Source of the DNA: Maea johnstoni
Lineage: Eukaryota > Annelida > Polychaeta > Spionida > Magelonidae
Assembly: GCA_963942565.1 (NCBI GenBank)
Contig: OZ012684.1
Coordinates: 94,809,063 to 94,873,062, forward strand
Direction of reading: 5' to 3'
DNA length: 64,000 bases
The notes beneath the pieces are model-generated. The model was given only the letters and a program-made list of their open reading frames with translations. It was not told the origin of the DNA and ran no database searches. The number at the start of each line of letters is the position of its first letter. Position 1 is the first letter of the stretch. Shown here in pieces: positions 1 to 11,696 of the stretch. A program made the position numbers and the translations under genes.

Positions 1-480
1 AAGTGGCCTTGTCGTGCACAGCACATTCATCAACGTATTCATCTGAATATATCGATATCTTTCCCATATACATATAGTATATGATTAATCAGCTCCACGG
101 ATAAAAAGTTAATAAACATATCCTTAAACTGATTGAAAGCAGGTCCCTATTTCCATGCCTATTCTAGATGTACCAAGCTCATCATAGTGACTGAATACTA
201 CCCACCATCATGCTGAACGTTTACCTCATTGAACAATAACCTCCCCATATCACTTGTAGTTTTGTAAGTCTAAATCTATGCGAACAACAGTAAAACATAA
301 GTTATTCCCATTTTTCTGAGATAAATTAAAGGGGAACTTGGGGAAAAACACATCATAGGTTTATATGAAAGTTCATGAACATAGCTCAACATCTGTCATA
401 AACAGAGAAGCCCTAGAGCTCCACACAAAGAGAAATCTCAAATTGCAATTAGTGAATAGCACCTCAACTGAGGCAGGGCA
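1..480. other. Intergenic, no feature seen
   Basis: AT-rich single-copy-looking DNA. I see no coding frame, tandem repeat or RNA gene. Confidence 0.5.
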
Positions 481-493
481 GCCGCCATCTTGG
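481..493 (-). promoter_or_regulatory. YY1-like motif
   Basis: The - strand reads CCAAGATGGCGGC, which fits the animal YY1 consensus (AANATGGCGNC). It lies about 130 bp upstream of the ATG at 620. YY1 sites are often close to transcription starts in animals. The motif is seen in the sequence; a promoter role is inference, since single 13-mers also occur by chance. Confidence 0.3.
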
Positions 494-619
494 ATCTGAG
501 TCAACTCATGCTGCTGTAGTCTATGTAAATGGGTGGCAAGCAGCTTAGTGGGTGTATTAGATAAAGCCAGTAGCTCTGTCTAGGAGGTAGATATTTCACT
601 GCTCTGAAGCACATTCAAG

Positions 620-796
620 ATGTTTAGGTATGCAAATCCCTACGACTTTGAACAAAGAGTGGCTGAAGGTGATCAGGTGGATTATATGGACATAGTTCAA
701 GGTGTTGATGAATTTGATGGTCAAGATGTGGAAACAGAGCGCTGGCGCTTAAATAGCATGTTGTGGTGCACCTGTCAGACTTCTTTCCTTCTTTAA
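620..796 (+). CDS. Short frame resembling the N-terminal side of a P2X7-like domain
   Basis: An ATG-initiated frame of 58 codons, acidic in its middle (residues 15-40), ends in RWRLNSMLWCTC at residues 41-52. That resembles the start of the cysteine-rich P2X7-receptor C-terminal domain found in many uncharacterised invertebrate proteins, which typically has R-L-x-N then W-C-x-C. The rest of the domain (further Cys pairs and an M-P-T-like motif) does not follow in frame: TAA closes it six codons later. It may be the first exon of a spliced gene, with a weak donor inside the second Cys codon region, or a decayed copy. A THAP frame lies 0.9 kb away on the other strand, facing it. The domain assignment is from memory of the family and is tentative. 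Confidence 0.35.
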   Translation: MFRYANPYDFEQRVAEGDQVDYMDIVQGVDEFDGQDVETERWRLNSMLWCTCQTSFLL

Positions 797-1694
797 ATTA
801 TCAGGCCCCTTCCAAAGGTATTCTTGACATTTCTTTTCTATAATCTTCATGAATATGTACACAATTACTAAAGGAAATGAAGATGATTGCTGTTCCTAGT
901 ACTGCTAGTCACTTCCTGTGTTTACTACCTTGTGTCCCATGGGGTCTAGATGTGTAATGCCAATTGGACAAGGTCAATTACCCTGTGTGTCCCTTTCCTT
1001 TACTTACTTTTCTTATTACCCTAGGGACCTAGACATAAGACAAAACCTCAGTTGTAACACAACTAACAAAATCCTGCAGAGTCTATTCTCAGTGGATTTA
1101 ATAATAAAGACCATGTTGAGGTACCTATGAAAATTGCCATTCACCCTGAAAGTTAGCTGTTAGGGTTGCTAAAGTCTGTACATCAGATCATAATAATGAA
1201 GAGTATGATTATTAATCATAAGTCATTAAGAGAAGGTTGGTAATGAGTAAATGAAAATGTCATTTATTCTATCATAAATAAAAGAAAGGGTCATTTGCAA
1301 TTTGAGATATTTTGATTTCAACCTTCCTCTATATTGCAGTACTATTTAGAAATGTATTTCTTCCCAGTGAAAATGGGGTCATGACTGACTATAACCTTAG
1401 CTGTTTCAATTTTGTAAGTTAGGGAATGATATTTACCCTTCTCATGCTGGCTTAATATTAAACATTTAATGCATACACCTGTGCTTATATTCGTTGAGCA
1501 ACTGAATGAAGGTAAATCATGTTGAGACTAGTAAATGTATACCAATAAAGTAAATAAATCCCGAAATTGATAAATTGCAAGATCACTTCTGCTTGAAATA
1601 AGAGATTTATGAAAATTGGTTACCAGATATTATATCCTTGAAGAAAGTAAGACTAGATGCAATAGGAGTCGCATGGAGCATGATAAAAGGTGTA
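797..1694. other. Region between the P2X7-like and THAP frames
   Basis: AT-rich DNA. A 70-codon frame at 918-1130 starts with GTG and has no recognisable domain. No continuation of the P2X7-like domain could be supported here. Confidence 0.4.
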
Positions 1695-2024
1695 TCAATT
1701 GTGACTGTTTCTTTTTTTGAAGAAGTGTGAGAGATTATGCACACCTATTTCACAAGTACCCAAACCTTCTAAAAAAGCATCCCTCTTCAGAACCTTGTTA
1801 ACTGTACTCTGAAGTAATCCTGACTGCAGTGTGTGATTCCTGACATAATCCTCGTCAGTGAAGTGGTCTGAACATACATATGCATACTTCAGGACAGGTG
1901 GGTTTAAAAGTTTCATGGATGCTAACCACTGTTTTTGTCTAAATTTACTACTAGGAAATCTATGAAAGCTTTCTCCACTACCGTGTCTTTTTTTACAGCC
2001 AATTGCTGCACATGATTTCACCAT
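1695..2024 (-). CDS. THAP-domain protein or THAP exon
   Basis: A 109-codon frame starting with ATG. Residues 1-86 form a THAP zinc finger, a C2CH DNA-binding domain. Visible ligands are Cys5 and Cys10 (CAAIGC), Cys51 and His54 (CSDHF); the conserved FHRFP at 20-24 and Trp33 are present. The usual C-terminal AVPTIF-like motif is replaced by LQSTVNKVL, so the domain end is atypical. The frame stays open about 140 bp upstream of this ATG but without another ATG, so residue 1 here is the natural start. THAP domains occur in host transcription factors and in P-element/Kolobok-type transposases. Nothing resembling a transposase follows, so this is a stand-alone THAP protein, a first exon or a relic. 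A TATA box lies 270 bp upstream. Confidence 0.75.
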   Translation of the reverse strand: MVKSCAAIGCKKRHGSGESFHRFPSSKFRQKQWLASMKLLNPPVLKYAYVCSDHFTDEDYVRNHTLQSGLLQSTVNKVLKRDAFLEGLGTCEIGVHNLSHFFKKRNSHN

Positions 2025-2292
2025 TTTCTTGTTTGATATATACGTTTTTATGCAACTTGTGCAGAGAGCTCTTGTCAGGAGCACTGCTGTTAGATACACT
2101 GCCCAGAGGTAGCTTGGAGACAGGATGTGATCCCTGCCACCCGATTGTGTCACAGCTGATAGCACTTGAAAAACATGGCCGCACCCAGTGGCTGGCAGAG
2201 GCTGTCTAGGAGGATGACAATACGCAAAAATCTCCCCTCACGGGATCACTGAGAGAAAAAGAATGGTAGCATCCTGTTCTTGAAGTGTATAA

Positions 2293-2304
2293 CTTTTATA
2301 TAAG
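2293..2304 (-). promoter_or_regulatory. TATA box upstream of the THAP frame
   Basis: The - strand reads CTTATATAAAAG, a strong match to TATAWAAR. It would place a start site near 2265-2270 and a leader of about 245 bases before the THAP ATG at 2024. The motif is seen; use as a promoter is inference. Confidence 0.35.
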
Positions 2305-2819
2305 CTGATATGTTTGTGAGCCTTTAGGGCCCCTTTAAGCATGTGTGAAGTAAGGTCGCAGGTGTCATAGAGGACTTAAGCTTGTGGTAGTGCATCGTCA
2401 TTATAAATATCGACCAACTTGAACCCCGCACCCTAAATCACTCACGGGGGTTTCACCCAAACGTAAACAAGCCGAAGAAAAAGGGCGTAGGGTATGAGAA
2501 TCTCCAAATACCATTTTTCCCATTTCAACACTGCCGAAATCCACCTCAAAGTTTGTCTCTAGTTTGCGATATAAGTAAATTGTTTAGAAAGATGTTCCTA
2601 TGGTAAGCCGCCTATACACCTGTACATGTTTTAACAAGAGCTAAAAAGTCTTAGAACGGAATCATATTTGCCTGTTATTGCACTGGTAGAGGAGTGCCCC
2701 TGCGCTATCTCAGCCCTGGAGCTGGAAGGCAAGCGAAGAGCAGCTTCCACTCCGTATCTACTCATTGAGAATAATCACAGCAAAAACAGCGCGCCCTGAA
2801 ATCTTTCCAGCATATCTCT
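2305..2819. other. Intergenic, no feature seen
   Basis: Mixed composition, no open frame or repeat recognised. Confidence 0.4.
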
Positions 2820-3000
2820 TGGGAGAGCAGGGTCGCGGAGTTTGATAGCGCTCCGTCAAATGTCAGAGATCGTGGTCCAGCATGCAGTGCTGGGCTTGGC
2901 GATAGCGCGACCCCCACACGGCGGGCGGCGGACGAGAGCAGCGCCGGCAGCGCCTGCCATAGCCGCCCTGGCTACGAGGCCTCAGTGATGCGCCGCCTAA
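2820..3000. promoter_or_regulatory. CpG-rich patch
   Basis: GC-rich and dense in CpG compared with the AT-rich surroundings, with GCGGGCGGCGG and several GCGC near 2900-2990. Such patches often mark unmethylated promoters. It is not part of any recognised gene. Confidence 0.4.
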
Positions 3001-5304
3001 ATGTCATAGAAGCATGTTGTGTTTTGCCAGGAGGAACTGAGATTATCCCCGCATCACTTCCTGCTGCGGATGCTGCAACAGGGATGCGCTTGCCAACCAA
3101 TACAACTCTTGCCACGCACACAGCTAATGACACCCAGCAAGGATAAAGAGAAAACAGACTTACACAACATACCTTATCTGTTAATGTCATAACATAGGTA
3201 AGATATAGAGGGTTGAAATGAAGTTCGGGCATAACATTAACAGGGTCGGGTCACCTTGTTCTGAATCGCATTGATGTGAAGTTATCTTTTCCGGCATCGG
3301 CGATGAACGTTTGATTTCGCGGACTCAGTCTTGCACGAGGCGGAATTGGAGTCCCACTTGAGGCTAGAGTTAAATTATCAAAGAATACTTTGCGGCGGAG
3401 TCCCCTGTTGTTCCCGATTGATTCCGCGCAATCAACCTTCATTCTCCTCGTTTATCAAGTGTTTCGATATTTTGATGATTGCAACAAGGAACTGATGATA
3501 ATGTGTCCCGTGAATTCCTGCGTCACGCGAGGTAGAAAGCCAATCGAAGAGACAATTGGATAATTACCTTCAATTCTCTTAATCTTAGGAGGAAGGACGC
3601 GTACATTGATACCAAAACAATTCGTATTGTAATTCAAACTGTATTAATCAAAGTCCGAGAAAGTGTTTAATAAAAAGCGTTTCGTACACTTGTTATATGA
3701 ATGGACATCCATTCGTATACTTTCTTTAGATATTCTATGTGTCGCGCATACATATATAATCCTATCCTAAGAGGCTCGGTAGCAGCAGTTTATCCCACCG
3801 TCCCACACGGCCACGCCGCAGTGCGCCCAGCACCGCGGCGGTGGCTGCAGCAGCGACTCTTGCCTTGAGAATCCATAATGTCAATGGCATCGCCAATCCA
3901 TCATAATTAGCGAACATCCAAGTGCACGTTGTCGGCTTTTTTGGTAACAACAGTACTATCGATCTGGACTTTACAAAGGCTATTGCCATTATTACAAAGA
4001 GTTCATTCAGCTTTTCCACACGCCGCTAACTGGCCCAGTTCATAATAAATTCACCCTTTTACCAGCTTAATATCCCTGATGCCGCACCTGTCTTAGCCGT
4101 GGCCGCATTTTAAAGGGTTAACGGTGTCATTAAAATGAATTCATTTTAGTCAGGGACTTGCTAAATGTGGACGGAATTGTTAACTATCATTTTTTCTACC
4201 GAATTTTGTAAACTGCATACGGCTTTAATTCGGTGTGCTAAAATGTCACTTTACATGTATGTACTGCTGGAGGGTAGTTGTGCTATTCTAAATTCGCGCA
4301 TTCAAACTCAACTTACATAAAATAAATATAAAGCAGAACATTCGTTTGAAGGATGTTATGTTAGCACCGCTTTCATGTTGAGCGCGAAAATGGCGAAAAC
4401 TAAATGCCTGTAAAAAAAACAGTCATACAGTAATCGTAACATGTCTGTGTACACAATGATTGGTGACGTCATACTGGAAACCTTTTCAATAGATCCAAGA
4501 ACAAATAGAGCACGCTCACAAAAGCCAATGATAAGCCAAATGGTTTGAGTGTATGGAAGCTGATACAATATGCAACTAGAGACATAGCCTTAGGGTTAAA
4601 ATATTTCAATCATTGCCAAGTAAAAACGATTCCTGTCTAGCCAGTTATAAGTGATTAATTATTGCTGTTGATCGTTAAATCTCCACCCTATGTTTAAGTG
4701 TTGTGAATGAAATTTACATGATTACATTATTGGGCTAATAGTATATGTTCTGGTCAATTTAACTGGTGAGCAGCCGAGGGCTATTGCTGACTGCAGTGTG
4801 GAGAAGTTTGGTGTTGCTTGTAACTATAGTGTTGCCAAACAGCATGGGTTAGCCCGAGGGACTATAACATAACTCAGATCTATAGGCACACCACTATAAT
4901 GTGGAGCCCGCTGGAAATGGCGGTATTGGTTATTTCCCTTTTACATTTCCCTTGCAAAGTACACAAATCAAAACAGTTTTCATTTCTTTCAAACTGTTGA
5001 GCAGTTTTAACGGACCACAAACCTTTCCTGAACTGGATTTTGCAATTTCAACAACCTACTACCAGTTTCGCTTCTTTCACACACCAGTGTTTTAGTGTTT
5101 AAAAGTTTAGTTATTTTTTTTCCTTTTTTGCCCTTTCTACTAACTTTCCAGTTTTTGTTTGGTTTTTTAAGTTTCCTAATTTTTATCCTCTGTGGTTTTC
5201 TGATTTTTTTTACTAGGATAGCTTCTTCGTACTTTTTGTTGTGTTTCTATATAAATGTTTGTCATATATTTGTACACTTTGTAATATCCATTACAGCCAA
5301 TAAA

Positions 5305-5305
<1 letters not shown>
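3001..5305. other. Intergenic with a second CpG-rich patch at 3780-3860
   Basis: No recognised gene. Short - strand frames at 2972-3232, 3251-3442, 3455-3637, 3762-4019 and 4356-4568 have no recognisable domain and random-looking composition. 3780-3860 is locally CpG-rich. Confidence 0.4.

Positions 5306-5393
<88 letters not shown>
5306..5393. repeat. (AT)n microsatellite
   Basis: 88 bp of uninterrupted TA dinucleotides. Frames through it read as poly Tyr-Ile and are artefacts. Confidence 0.98.
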
Positions 5394-5395
<2 letters not shown>

Positions 5396-5424
5396 CGTGT
5401 TGACCACGATATCATTGTTATCAA

Positions 5425-5482
5425 AGTGTATGTATGTATGTATGTATATAGGTATGTATGTACGTATTTATGTGTATGTATG

Positions 5483-5513
<31 letters not shown>

Positions 5514-5562
5514 GTGTGTATGTACATGTATGTGTGTGAGTATGTATGTATATATGTGTGTA
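5425..5562. repeat. (TATG)n microsatellite, imperfect
   Basis: TATG tetranucleotides with point variants (TACG, TGTG, AAGTG). Confidence 0.9.
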
Positions 5563-5584
5563 TGCTAGTGCGTGCGTTCATAAT

Positions 5585-5770
5585 ACGCATGTATTGTAGT
5601 ATTGCATTGTATCTTTATTGACTGTCCGTCAAAGAACAAAAGGTCTCAATACATAAGAAAAAGAACATGTAACATAGGATCATAACATTAGCAATGAACT
5701 AAATAAACGTCTAAATAATAATTTGGTTAACCAAACGAAAATTAAATAATAATTGGTCCCTTGTATTCTA
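5585..5770 (-). mobile_element. LINE 3' tail, CR1-like, truncated
   Basis: Read on -, the segment ends in GTCAATAAAGATACAATGCA and further ACAAT-like units, the form of LINE tails also seen at 7801, 21430, 39440 and 58876. No coding part is left. The copy directly abuts the (TATG)n tract. The left boundary is clear; the right one is a guess. Confidence 0.5.
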
Positions 5771-6285
5771 TATATTGTCGTGGACCTGTGTTAGTAGTCA
5801 ACGCAGAACGTATGTATATGTGTATGTGCCTGAGAGCTAGATACGGATATTCGTCTAAGGTGTGTTTATGTATGCTGTTCAGAATGACTGTAGACAGACA
5901 CGAGGGAGCAGATTGAGTATTTGCGTCTAGCAGTTAGGCGGTGGAAGTAGGATAAAAAGCGCCTGGCATATGCTGCTCACTTCCCTGCGCCCGAGTATAA
6001 TAACCAGAGTCTGGGACGTCGGGCCAAATTAACCAGTTCACTTGATCATCCTGTCCCCCGCATCCCTTCCCGCATCCCTGCCCTGCCCGCGATCCCACAT
6101 CCACCCACCTCTCTCGTCAAGCTGCTCCCTAACTCAAATCACCACGTTTACTGGCATAATAAAGTTTGATTTGAAAATATGGCTGTTGGCAACTGTGTAG
6201 TGTGTCCCCTTCATAACGATGTTACTTGTTTAATTCTGCCCGGCAATGGTTGTGGCTGAGCGTAACGAGCGCAAATTGCTGGGTC
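5771..6285. other. Intergenic, no feature seen
   Basis: Contains a CCCGCATCCC-rich stretch near 6055-6085 and no coding frame I can support. Confidence 0.4.
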
Positions 6286-6375
6286 CAAACTAATCCCGAT
6301 CAGCAGCACGTCATGCGCCGCCCGCCCAGCGCAGCGCCGGACCAATAGTTATGTGCGGGGCGGCGGCCGGCAAAT
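6286..6375. promoter_or_regulatory. CpG-rich patch
   Basis: GCGCCGCCCGCCCAGCGCAG and GGGGCGGCGGCC within 90 bp, unlike the flanks. A possible unmethylated regulatory patch; no gene is attached. Confidence 0.35.
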
Positions 6376-6597
6376 GCCAGGGATGTGCTCAGAGTAATAA
6401 CAAAGATCTGATCAGCTGCTAAATTCCGCGAGATCCTCTTCGCTCGCTGACGTTACATACAATCTCCTTCCTACCAAAAGAGGAAGATAATGAGGAAAAC
6501 TCAAGAAAACAACTACGACAAGAGATATTAGTGGTTGTGGTAGAGTGGTGGCGTTTTTGCAGTGTTGTTTTTGTTTTGATGTTTATGTTCTATTTTT

Positions 6598-6650
6598 CAA
6601 TAGTAGTAGTAGTAGTAATAGTAGCAGCAGCAGCAGCAGCAGCAGCAGCG

Positions 6651-6719
<69 letters not shown>

Positions 6720-6723
6720 CCAT

Positions 6724-6795
<72 letters not shown>

Positions 6796-6808
6796 CAGTA
6801 GTAGCAGT
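6598..6808. repeat. (AGT)n/(AGC)n trinucleotide tract
   Basis: About 210 bp of AGT units with an embedded AGC block at roughly 6621-6669 and a single ACC interruption near 6719. Open frames of poly Val/Ala, Ser and Thr through it are by-products. Confidence 0.97.
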
Positions 6809-7116
6809 GAAAGAGAAAGAAGAAAAAAACAATTTATCCAGATCCCACCTCGTCAATTTTCTCAACGAATATCTCGTTTCGCTCTTATTAAACGCTGTGC
6901 CAATTAATGTTTTTATTTTAAATTAGATTCATCCCAGGAAATCTCTTTCATTTTCTCACTTAATGCTTTAAGCCTCTAGTGATCAGCATCGCATCGATCT
7001 GCAGCATCAGACTTAAGATAAGACAATTGGTTGAAATTATCCAGCAAAGCATGTGTTGCATATTGACACAACATGTATAGTACGACATGTCTCAGAAGAG
7101 AAAAGAATTGAAATTA
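6809..7116. other. Intergenic, no feature seen
   Basis: No frame or repeat recognised. Confidence 0.4.
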
Positions 7117-7800
7117 ACGTGACGTGACGATATGGTATCATGACGTGACGATATGGTATCGTGGCGTGACGATATGGTATCTTGACGTGACGATATGGTG
7201 TCGTGGCGTGACGATATGGTATGGTATCGTATGGTTTGGTATCTGATCGTGACGTGACGATGTGGTGTCGTGGCGTGACGATATGGTATGGTATCGTATG
7301 GTATGGTATCTGATCGTGACGTGACGATATGCTGTCGTTACGTGACGATATAGTATCGTAACATGACGATATGGTATCATGATGTGACGATATGGTATTA
7401 TGACGTGACGATATGATATCGTGATGTGACGATATAGTATCATGGCGTGACGATATGATATCGTGACGTGACGATATGATATGGTATCGTATGATATGGT
7501 ATCGTGACGTGACGATATGATATGGTATCGTATGATATGGTATCGTGACGTGACGATATAGTATTGTAACATGACGATATGGTATTGTGACGTGACGATA
7601 TGGTATTATGACGTGACGATGTTATCGTGACGTGACGATATGTTATGGTATCGTATGATATGGTATCGTGACGTGACGATATAGTATTTTAACATGACGA
7701 TATGGTATTGTGACGTGACGATATGGTATTATGACGTGACGATGATATCGTGACGTGACGATATGATATCGTATGATATGGTATCGTGACGTGACGATAT
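7117..7800. repeat. Minisatellite, about 21-bp unit, left block
   Basis: The basic unit is GTGACGTGACGATATGGTAT plus one base, with longer variants that add TATGGTATCGTATG-type inserts. About 30 degenerate copies. A 144-codon - strand frame over 7138-7572 is a repeat translation. Confidence 0.95.
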
Positions 7801-7998
7801 TGTATTGTATGTTTATTGGCTACGTACTAAGACGCAAAATCACACAGGTTACAAAAGGTATAGGTTTTTCACAAAACAAAACTCAAACGTACAGATAGAA
7901 CATAGGGGTGAGAGTAAGATTGGATAACAAAAAACTAAAGTTAAATGTAAGTTAACATAAAAACTAATACTAAGTTAGATAACCAGCTAGTGCTAGTA
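7801..7998 (-). mobile_element. LINE 3' tail inserted in the minisatellite
   Basis: Read on -, it ends GTGTGATTTTGCGTCTT, then CAATAAACATACAATACA. The same sequence ends the + strand copy at 21430-21613, so both belong to one LINE family (tail type suggests CR1-like). Only 3' UTR is left. The minisatellite continues on its right side, so the insertion is younger than the array. Confidence 0.7.
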
Positions 7999-8066
7999 TG
8001 ATATGGTATCGTATGATATGGTATCGTGACGTGACGATATGGTATTGTGGCGTGACGATATAGTAA
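7999..8066. repeat. Minisatellite, right block
   Basis: Three to four more copies of the same GTGACGATATGG-type unit, separated from the main block by the LINE tail. Confidence 0.9.
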
Positions 8067-8119
8067 CCAGCTGCCACAAAGCAATGCAACTTGTTACTAA
8101 CAGTTTACGATGAATTGCC

Positions 8120-8375
8120 TCAACCGGAAGTTGATTGCTAATGCATTGTGATTGTCACCGGAAGTTCATAGCAAACACGGTTATTGCAAGCGGAAATATA
8201 TGCCTCAGACAAGTTGATTGGAACTGCACGCTGACTGCATTGTTCATTTTGTTGATTTCAACCGAAAGTCAGTCACCCACGTATAGCAATTATTAGCGGA
8301 AGTTGTTTTGAAATATTGCACATACAAAATAGCATCCAATAAATAAACAATTCAAAGTAATTGCTACCGGAAATG
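8120..8375 (+). repeat. Decayed tandem repeat with GGAA cores about every 35 bp
   Basis: ACCGGAAGT or close variants recur near 8125, 8160, 8191, 8262, 8297 and 8367, with a bare GGAA at 8219. Spacings are about 35 bp or twice that, with ATTGC often nearby. The best copies match the ETS-factor consensus CCGGAAGT. Either an old 35-bp minisatellite with conserved cores or a homotypic ETS site cluster. Confidence 0.45.
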
Positions 8376-9742
8376 ATTAGGGTCGGGAATCAAAACATGA
8401 CGTCAGTATAGGGCCTCCTTCCGCAACTCTCGGTGGCATGCATTTATGGGGAGTTCTAGTCATATAGCTTCTATAACAGTATTACGGAAGACTATTCTAA
8501 CCTATATACAGGAGACGCATCCTGTGGAAGTTAGTGTAAGCATTTGTACTGTTCCAATTACGATCTCTCGTAAAGAACTGGTTTCGTCCACGGCGATGTT
8601 GGCCGCGGCGTATCACCTATGAGTACCCCGCAAGAGATGAGAAACCACACGAACTAACTTCCTCTTGATCGCTAACGTGTTTCTTCCCTATTAATACTGG
8701 CCCATACACACACTCTCATTGTTCACATTCTAGTCCGTGGGGTTAGTGGACGTTCAGAAGGCTTTCACTAGATTATTTAGCTTATTTAGCCATGAAATAT
8801 CTATCGCACATGATCGCATGCCGCTGCGCTCAGTGGGCGTCGTGGTGCCCACATGACTTGCCAGACCCAGGACTTGACGCGATCTTGTAAGGTTACGTAA
8901 GGAGAGTTTGGGGTGGTTTGCGGGTCGCGCCAGTATTTGAAGCACGTGACTCGGGTGCTGTCTGCTCGGGCAGACTCTTCCTGTGATAACAGTGTCATAA
9001 TCCCGCACCAGCACCTTACGTCACAGATTATCCGTCTTCAAAACTCTCTCTAATCCTACAATTACTCGTCTCACAAAGCTGCCAGGATATCTACCATCAT
9101 AGTCGTACATGCATCATCGGAAGCTTGTTTTTGTTTACTCCTATGAAACCAAACGTCATGAAATTATGAACCAGTAAGAAAGTACAAGGGAAACATCATC
9201 TACATGTGGAGCATGCAAACGTCCGAGTAAAATATCATTACTCCACTTTACTTAGCTTCCTATTCCCTGCCCTGCAGTAGCAAGCCTATATATTTTACTG
9301 ATATACCATCCTGATATCGACCAGAGGTTTATCATTATATCAATGATACGTTTCCCTTGTGTTTTCCAATTATTAATATGTAAAATCTTATCTTGCGGGA
9401 CGCAGGTGATACATTGCATGTACACTATTCAGGTTATGGTGACCCGGGCGCTCAGAGTCCGTGGTTTGTGTGACTCAGGAAGCATTCCATTGCGTATTGC
9501 GACTGAGATATATAGCAAGTGTAATAGGCACTCATTGGCATAGCCACTTGACACTGAGCTCCCACAAAGCAGATGATATATCATAGAGTTTGCGGGATGG
9601 GATTACAGTATGTCGTAGCTGCGTCCAACAGCCCTTATTTAAATGCTGTTTCTATTTTCACCATAGGGAGGAGATATGGAGGGGAACATCTAGGTATCTA
9701 GGACAATTGGAGTAATTTATAGAACAAGGGATGATGAGGACT
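8376..9742. other. Intergenic, no gene seen
   Basis: Short frames at 8754-9014 (-) and 9343-9543 (+) have no recognisable domain. Confidence 0.4.
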
Positions 9743-9916
9743 GGAGAGCGCCACCTATAGGAGACTCTTGTTACCATAGCCACAAAATCATGACCCAATG
9801 AGCCATTGGGAGGTCACATGACGTATCAAAGGGAGGGCGCCACCTATAGGATACTCTAGTCACCAGGGCCACATACGTATGACCTGATTGGACAGTAAGA
9901 GGGCATGGGACGATGA
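9743..9916. repeat. Diverged tandem duplication, two units of about 88 bp
   Basis: Both halves start GAGxGCGCCACCTATAGGA and share CTCT..TCACC, CCACA and TGACC blocks. The first unit also has a small hairpin, TGACCCAATG..CATTGGGAGGTCA, at about 9790-9815. Confidence 0.7.
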
Positions 9917-11148
9917 CGACAGGATCAGAGAAGATAAATAGCAGCATCAGAGTCACCTGCGTCTGCGAGCACGACAGCTGCTGATGTTTTACTATGGAAA
10001 CTCATAATGTTATTGAACTTAGGCTTTTATCTCGGCTAGACACTGTGGCCTGAGATGCAGTCAACTATGAATAAGGCATTCACTTGGGCTAGTTCCGTCT
10101 AGAGCAAGCCCCTGAGCTCTGGCCACAATGTCACAACATGAAGCTACTCTGCCAGACACCCTATGTTGGAAATCTTTTCTCGGACGTCTTTGGAATGGTC
10201 GTGCAATATCATAGAAGTTCAGTCCATGTAAATTTAGATTATGTTAATATGGGGCACTTACAATCCAACCAATTATTATCAAAAACTTTTTTGCAAGAAG
10301 CAGTTCTCATCTCGTAACAATTTTGACGTAGAAAGTTAGTTTCTCTTGCTGCTAACAGATGCCTCTCCCCATCTAGAAGAAAGGTCGTTACCATAATCAG
10401 GCACACGTTTAACCTGTAACTACATGAAATGAAATATTGACACATTGACAGTCATCTGATAATTCTTGGCAAGAGCTTGTCAATGAATACCAATATGGTA
10501 GGGTTAAGTTTGTTTTCAAGCATTTGTGCAGTCTCGTGCCAAGGCCGAAGATAGCCTAAGCATAGGAAAGGTTAAAACGACTCCCTTTCTAATCGTATCT
10601 TGTTTTTCAGACGTGAGTGTGAGGAGGGAACTAGTCAAAGAGACACTGGCTATTATTAGGTCAGTTATATTGGCTATAACTTAGAACACGCAGGGGAGAA
10701 TGTCGACGCAGGCCAGTCTTTGGCATGTCTTAACAGCTGGATAGCTTATGCGATAATTTTAAATCAGTATATGGAAGTTAATCTATTTCATGTTAATGTA
10801 ATGGCAATGATAACATTGTGTTGCATTGCCAGGCGACAACATCCTGCTTGGGTGCATTTGTGTAATTTCCCCAGCCACCTTCCCTTTTCCTTGCCATTAG
10901 TTAATCTTGAGTACCTGGCTCGCACACCTCTGCTGTTGTCACCATAGGTAGAGAGCAGACTCTGCACATCTACACTTGACCCGAGTGGGGATTTTAGTTC
11001 ACATGTACAGTCCTCATGGGACTAATACATCCAATTGTGTGGTCAGAGGCCACGCCCACTCCACTCTAATCAAACGATAGTACAGTGATAACTAGTTTGT
11101 CAGTTATATGGTATCAGACATCAAATGCAAGTTCATCACTCCAGTGAT
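9917..11148. other. Intergenic, no gene seen
   Basis: Frames at 10239-10445 (-) and 10720-10947 (+) are short and unrecognised. Confidence 0.4.
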
Positions 11149-11448
11149 TTATTTCGTACACCTACTAGTATGTTTATATTCAGGAAATAATTCCGAAGTT
11201 TGCTCATACGCTACACCTCCAAATTTGGTTTGATGGTGATTTTGGTATGATTTTTTTGAAACATTACACCATGCTCTCGGTTGGATGGTTCTTTTGTACA
11301 AACCGATTCGAAATATCGTAGCCATCATGACCAGGCGAAGGAGGGAGCGCACTTTGTGTACTGGTATTGTGACACTTTCTGGTGCCCCATTTATGAATCT
11401 AGGTAATAGGATGAGCTGTTGTTCGCCAGGCTTAGTGTTTATAAGGCT
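11149..11448 (-). CDS. Exon-like frame A, unknown family
   Basis: Open for 100 codons from 11448 to a stop at 11149. It is preceded directly by CATCTAG, whose AG is a plausible 3' splice site (the same TAG would stop the frame if not spliced). The first half, SLINTKPGEQQLILLPRFIN and on to IPVHKVRSLLRLV, looks protein-like; the second half is Lys/Gln/His-rich and may be intron or UTR read through. No domain is recognised. It is the most 3' of a group of short exon-like frames on this strand up to 12436, which may be one gene or pseudogene. Confidence 0.3.
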   Translation of the reverse strand, partial: SLINTKPGEQQLILLPRFINGAPESVTIPVHKVRSLLRLVMMATIFRIGLYKRTIQPRAWCNVSKKSYQNHHQTKFGGVAYEQTSELFPEYKHTSRCTK

Positions 11449-11696
11449 CTAGATGTCCCACCGTCTTGTGTTGTCACTCTGGGTATTGATAAGAAAGCAT
11501 ATTCTCTGATATCATGATACTTAGTACTTAGACCATAAATGAGTTAAGTGTTAGTACACAGGCTCCTCTGAATCATTAGACTCGGCCTCCACATATAGTT
11601 CTGAACCAGACATGGTAGACTTGACCTATATATCTTATAATGTGAGGTTAATTTCCCTATGCTAAATCTGCACTTGTAGATGAAAGGATATTCTAC

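Noticed and set aside
6531-6926. 120-131-codon frames of poly Val/Ala, Ser and Thr
   Set aside because: Translations of the AGT/AGC trinucleotide tract; flanks show no coding character.
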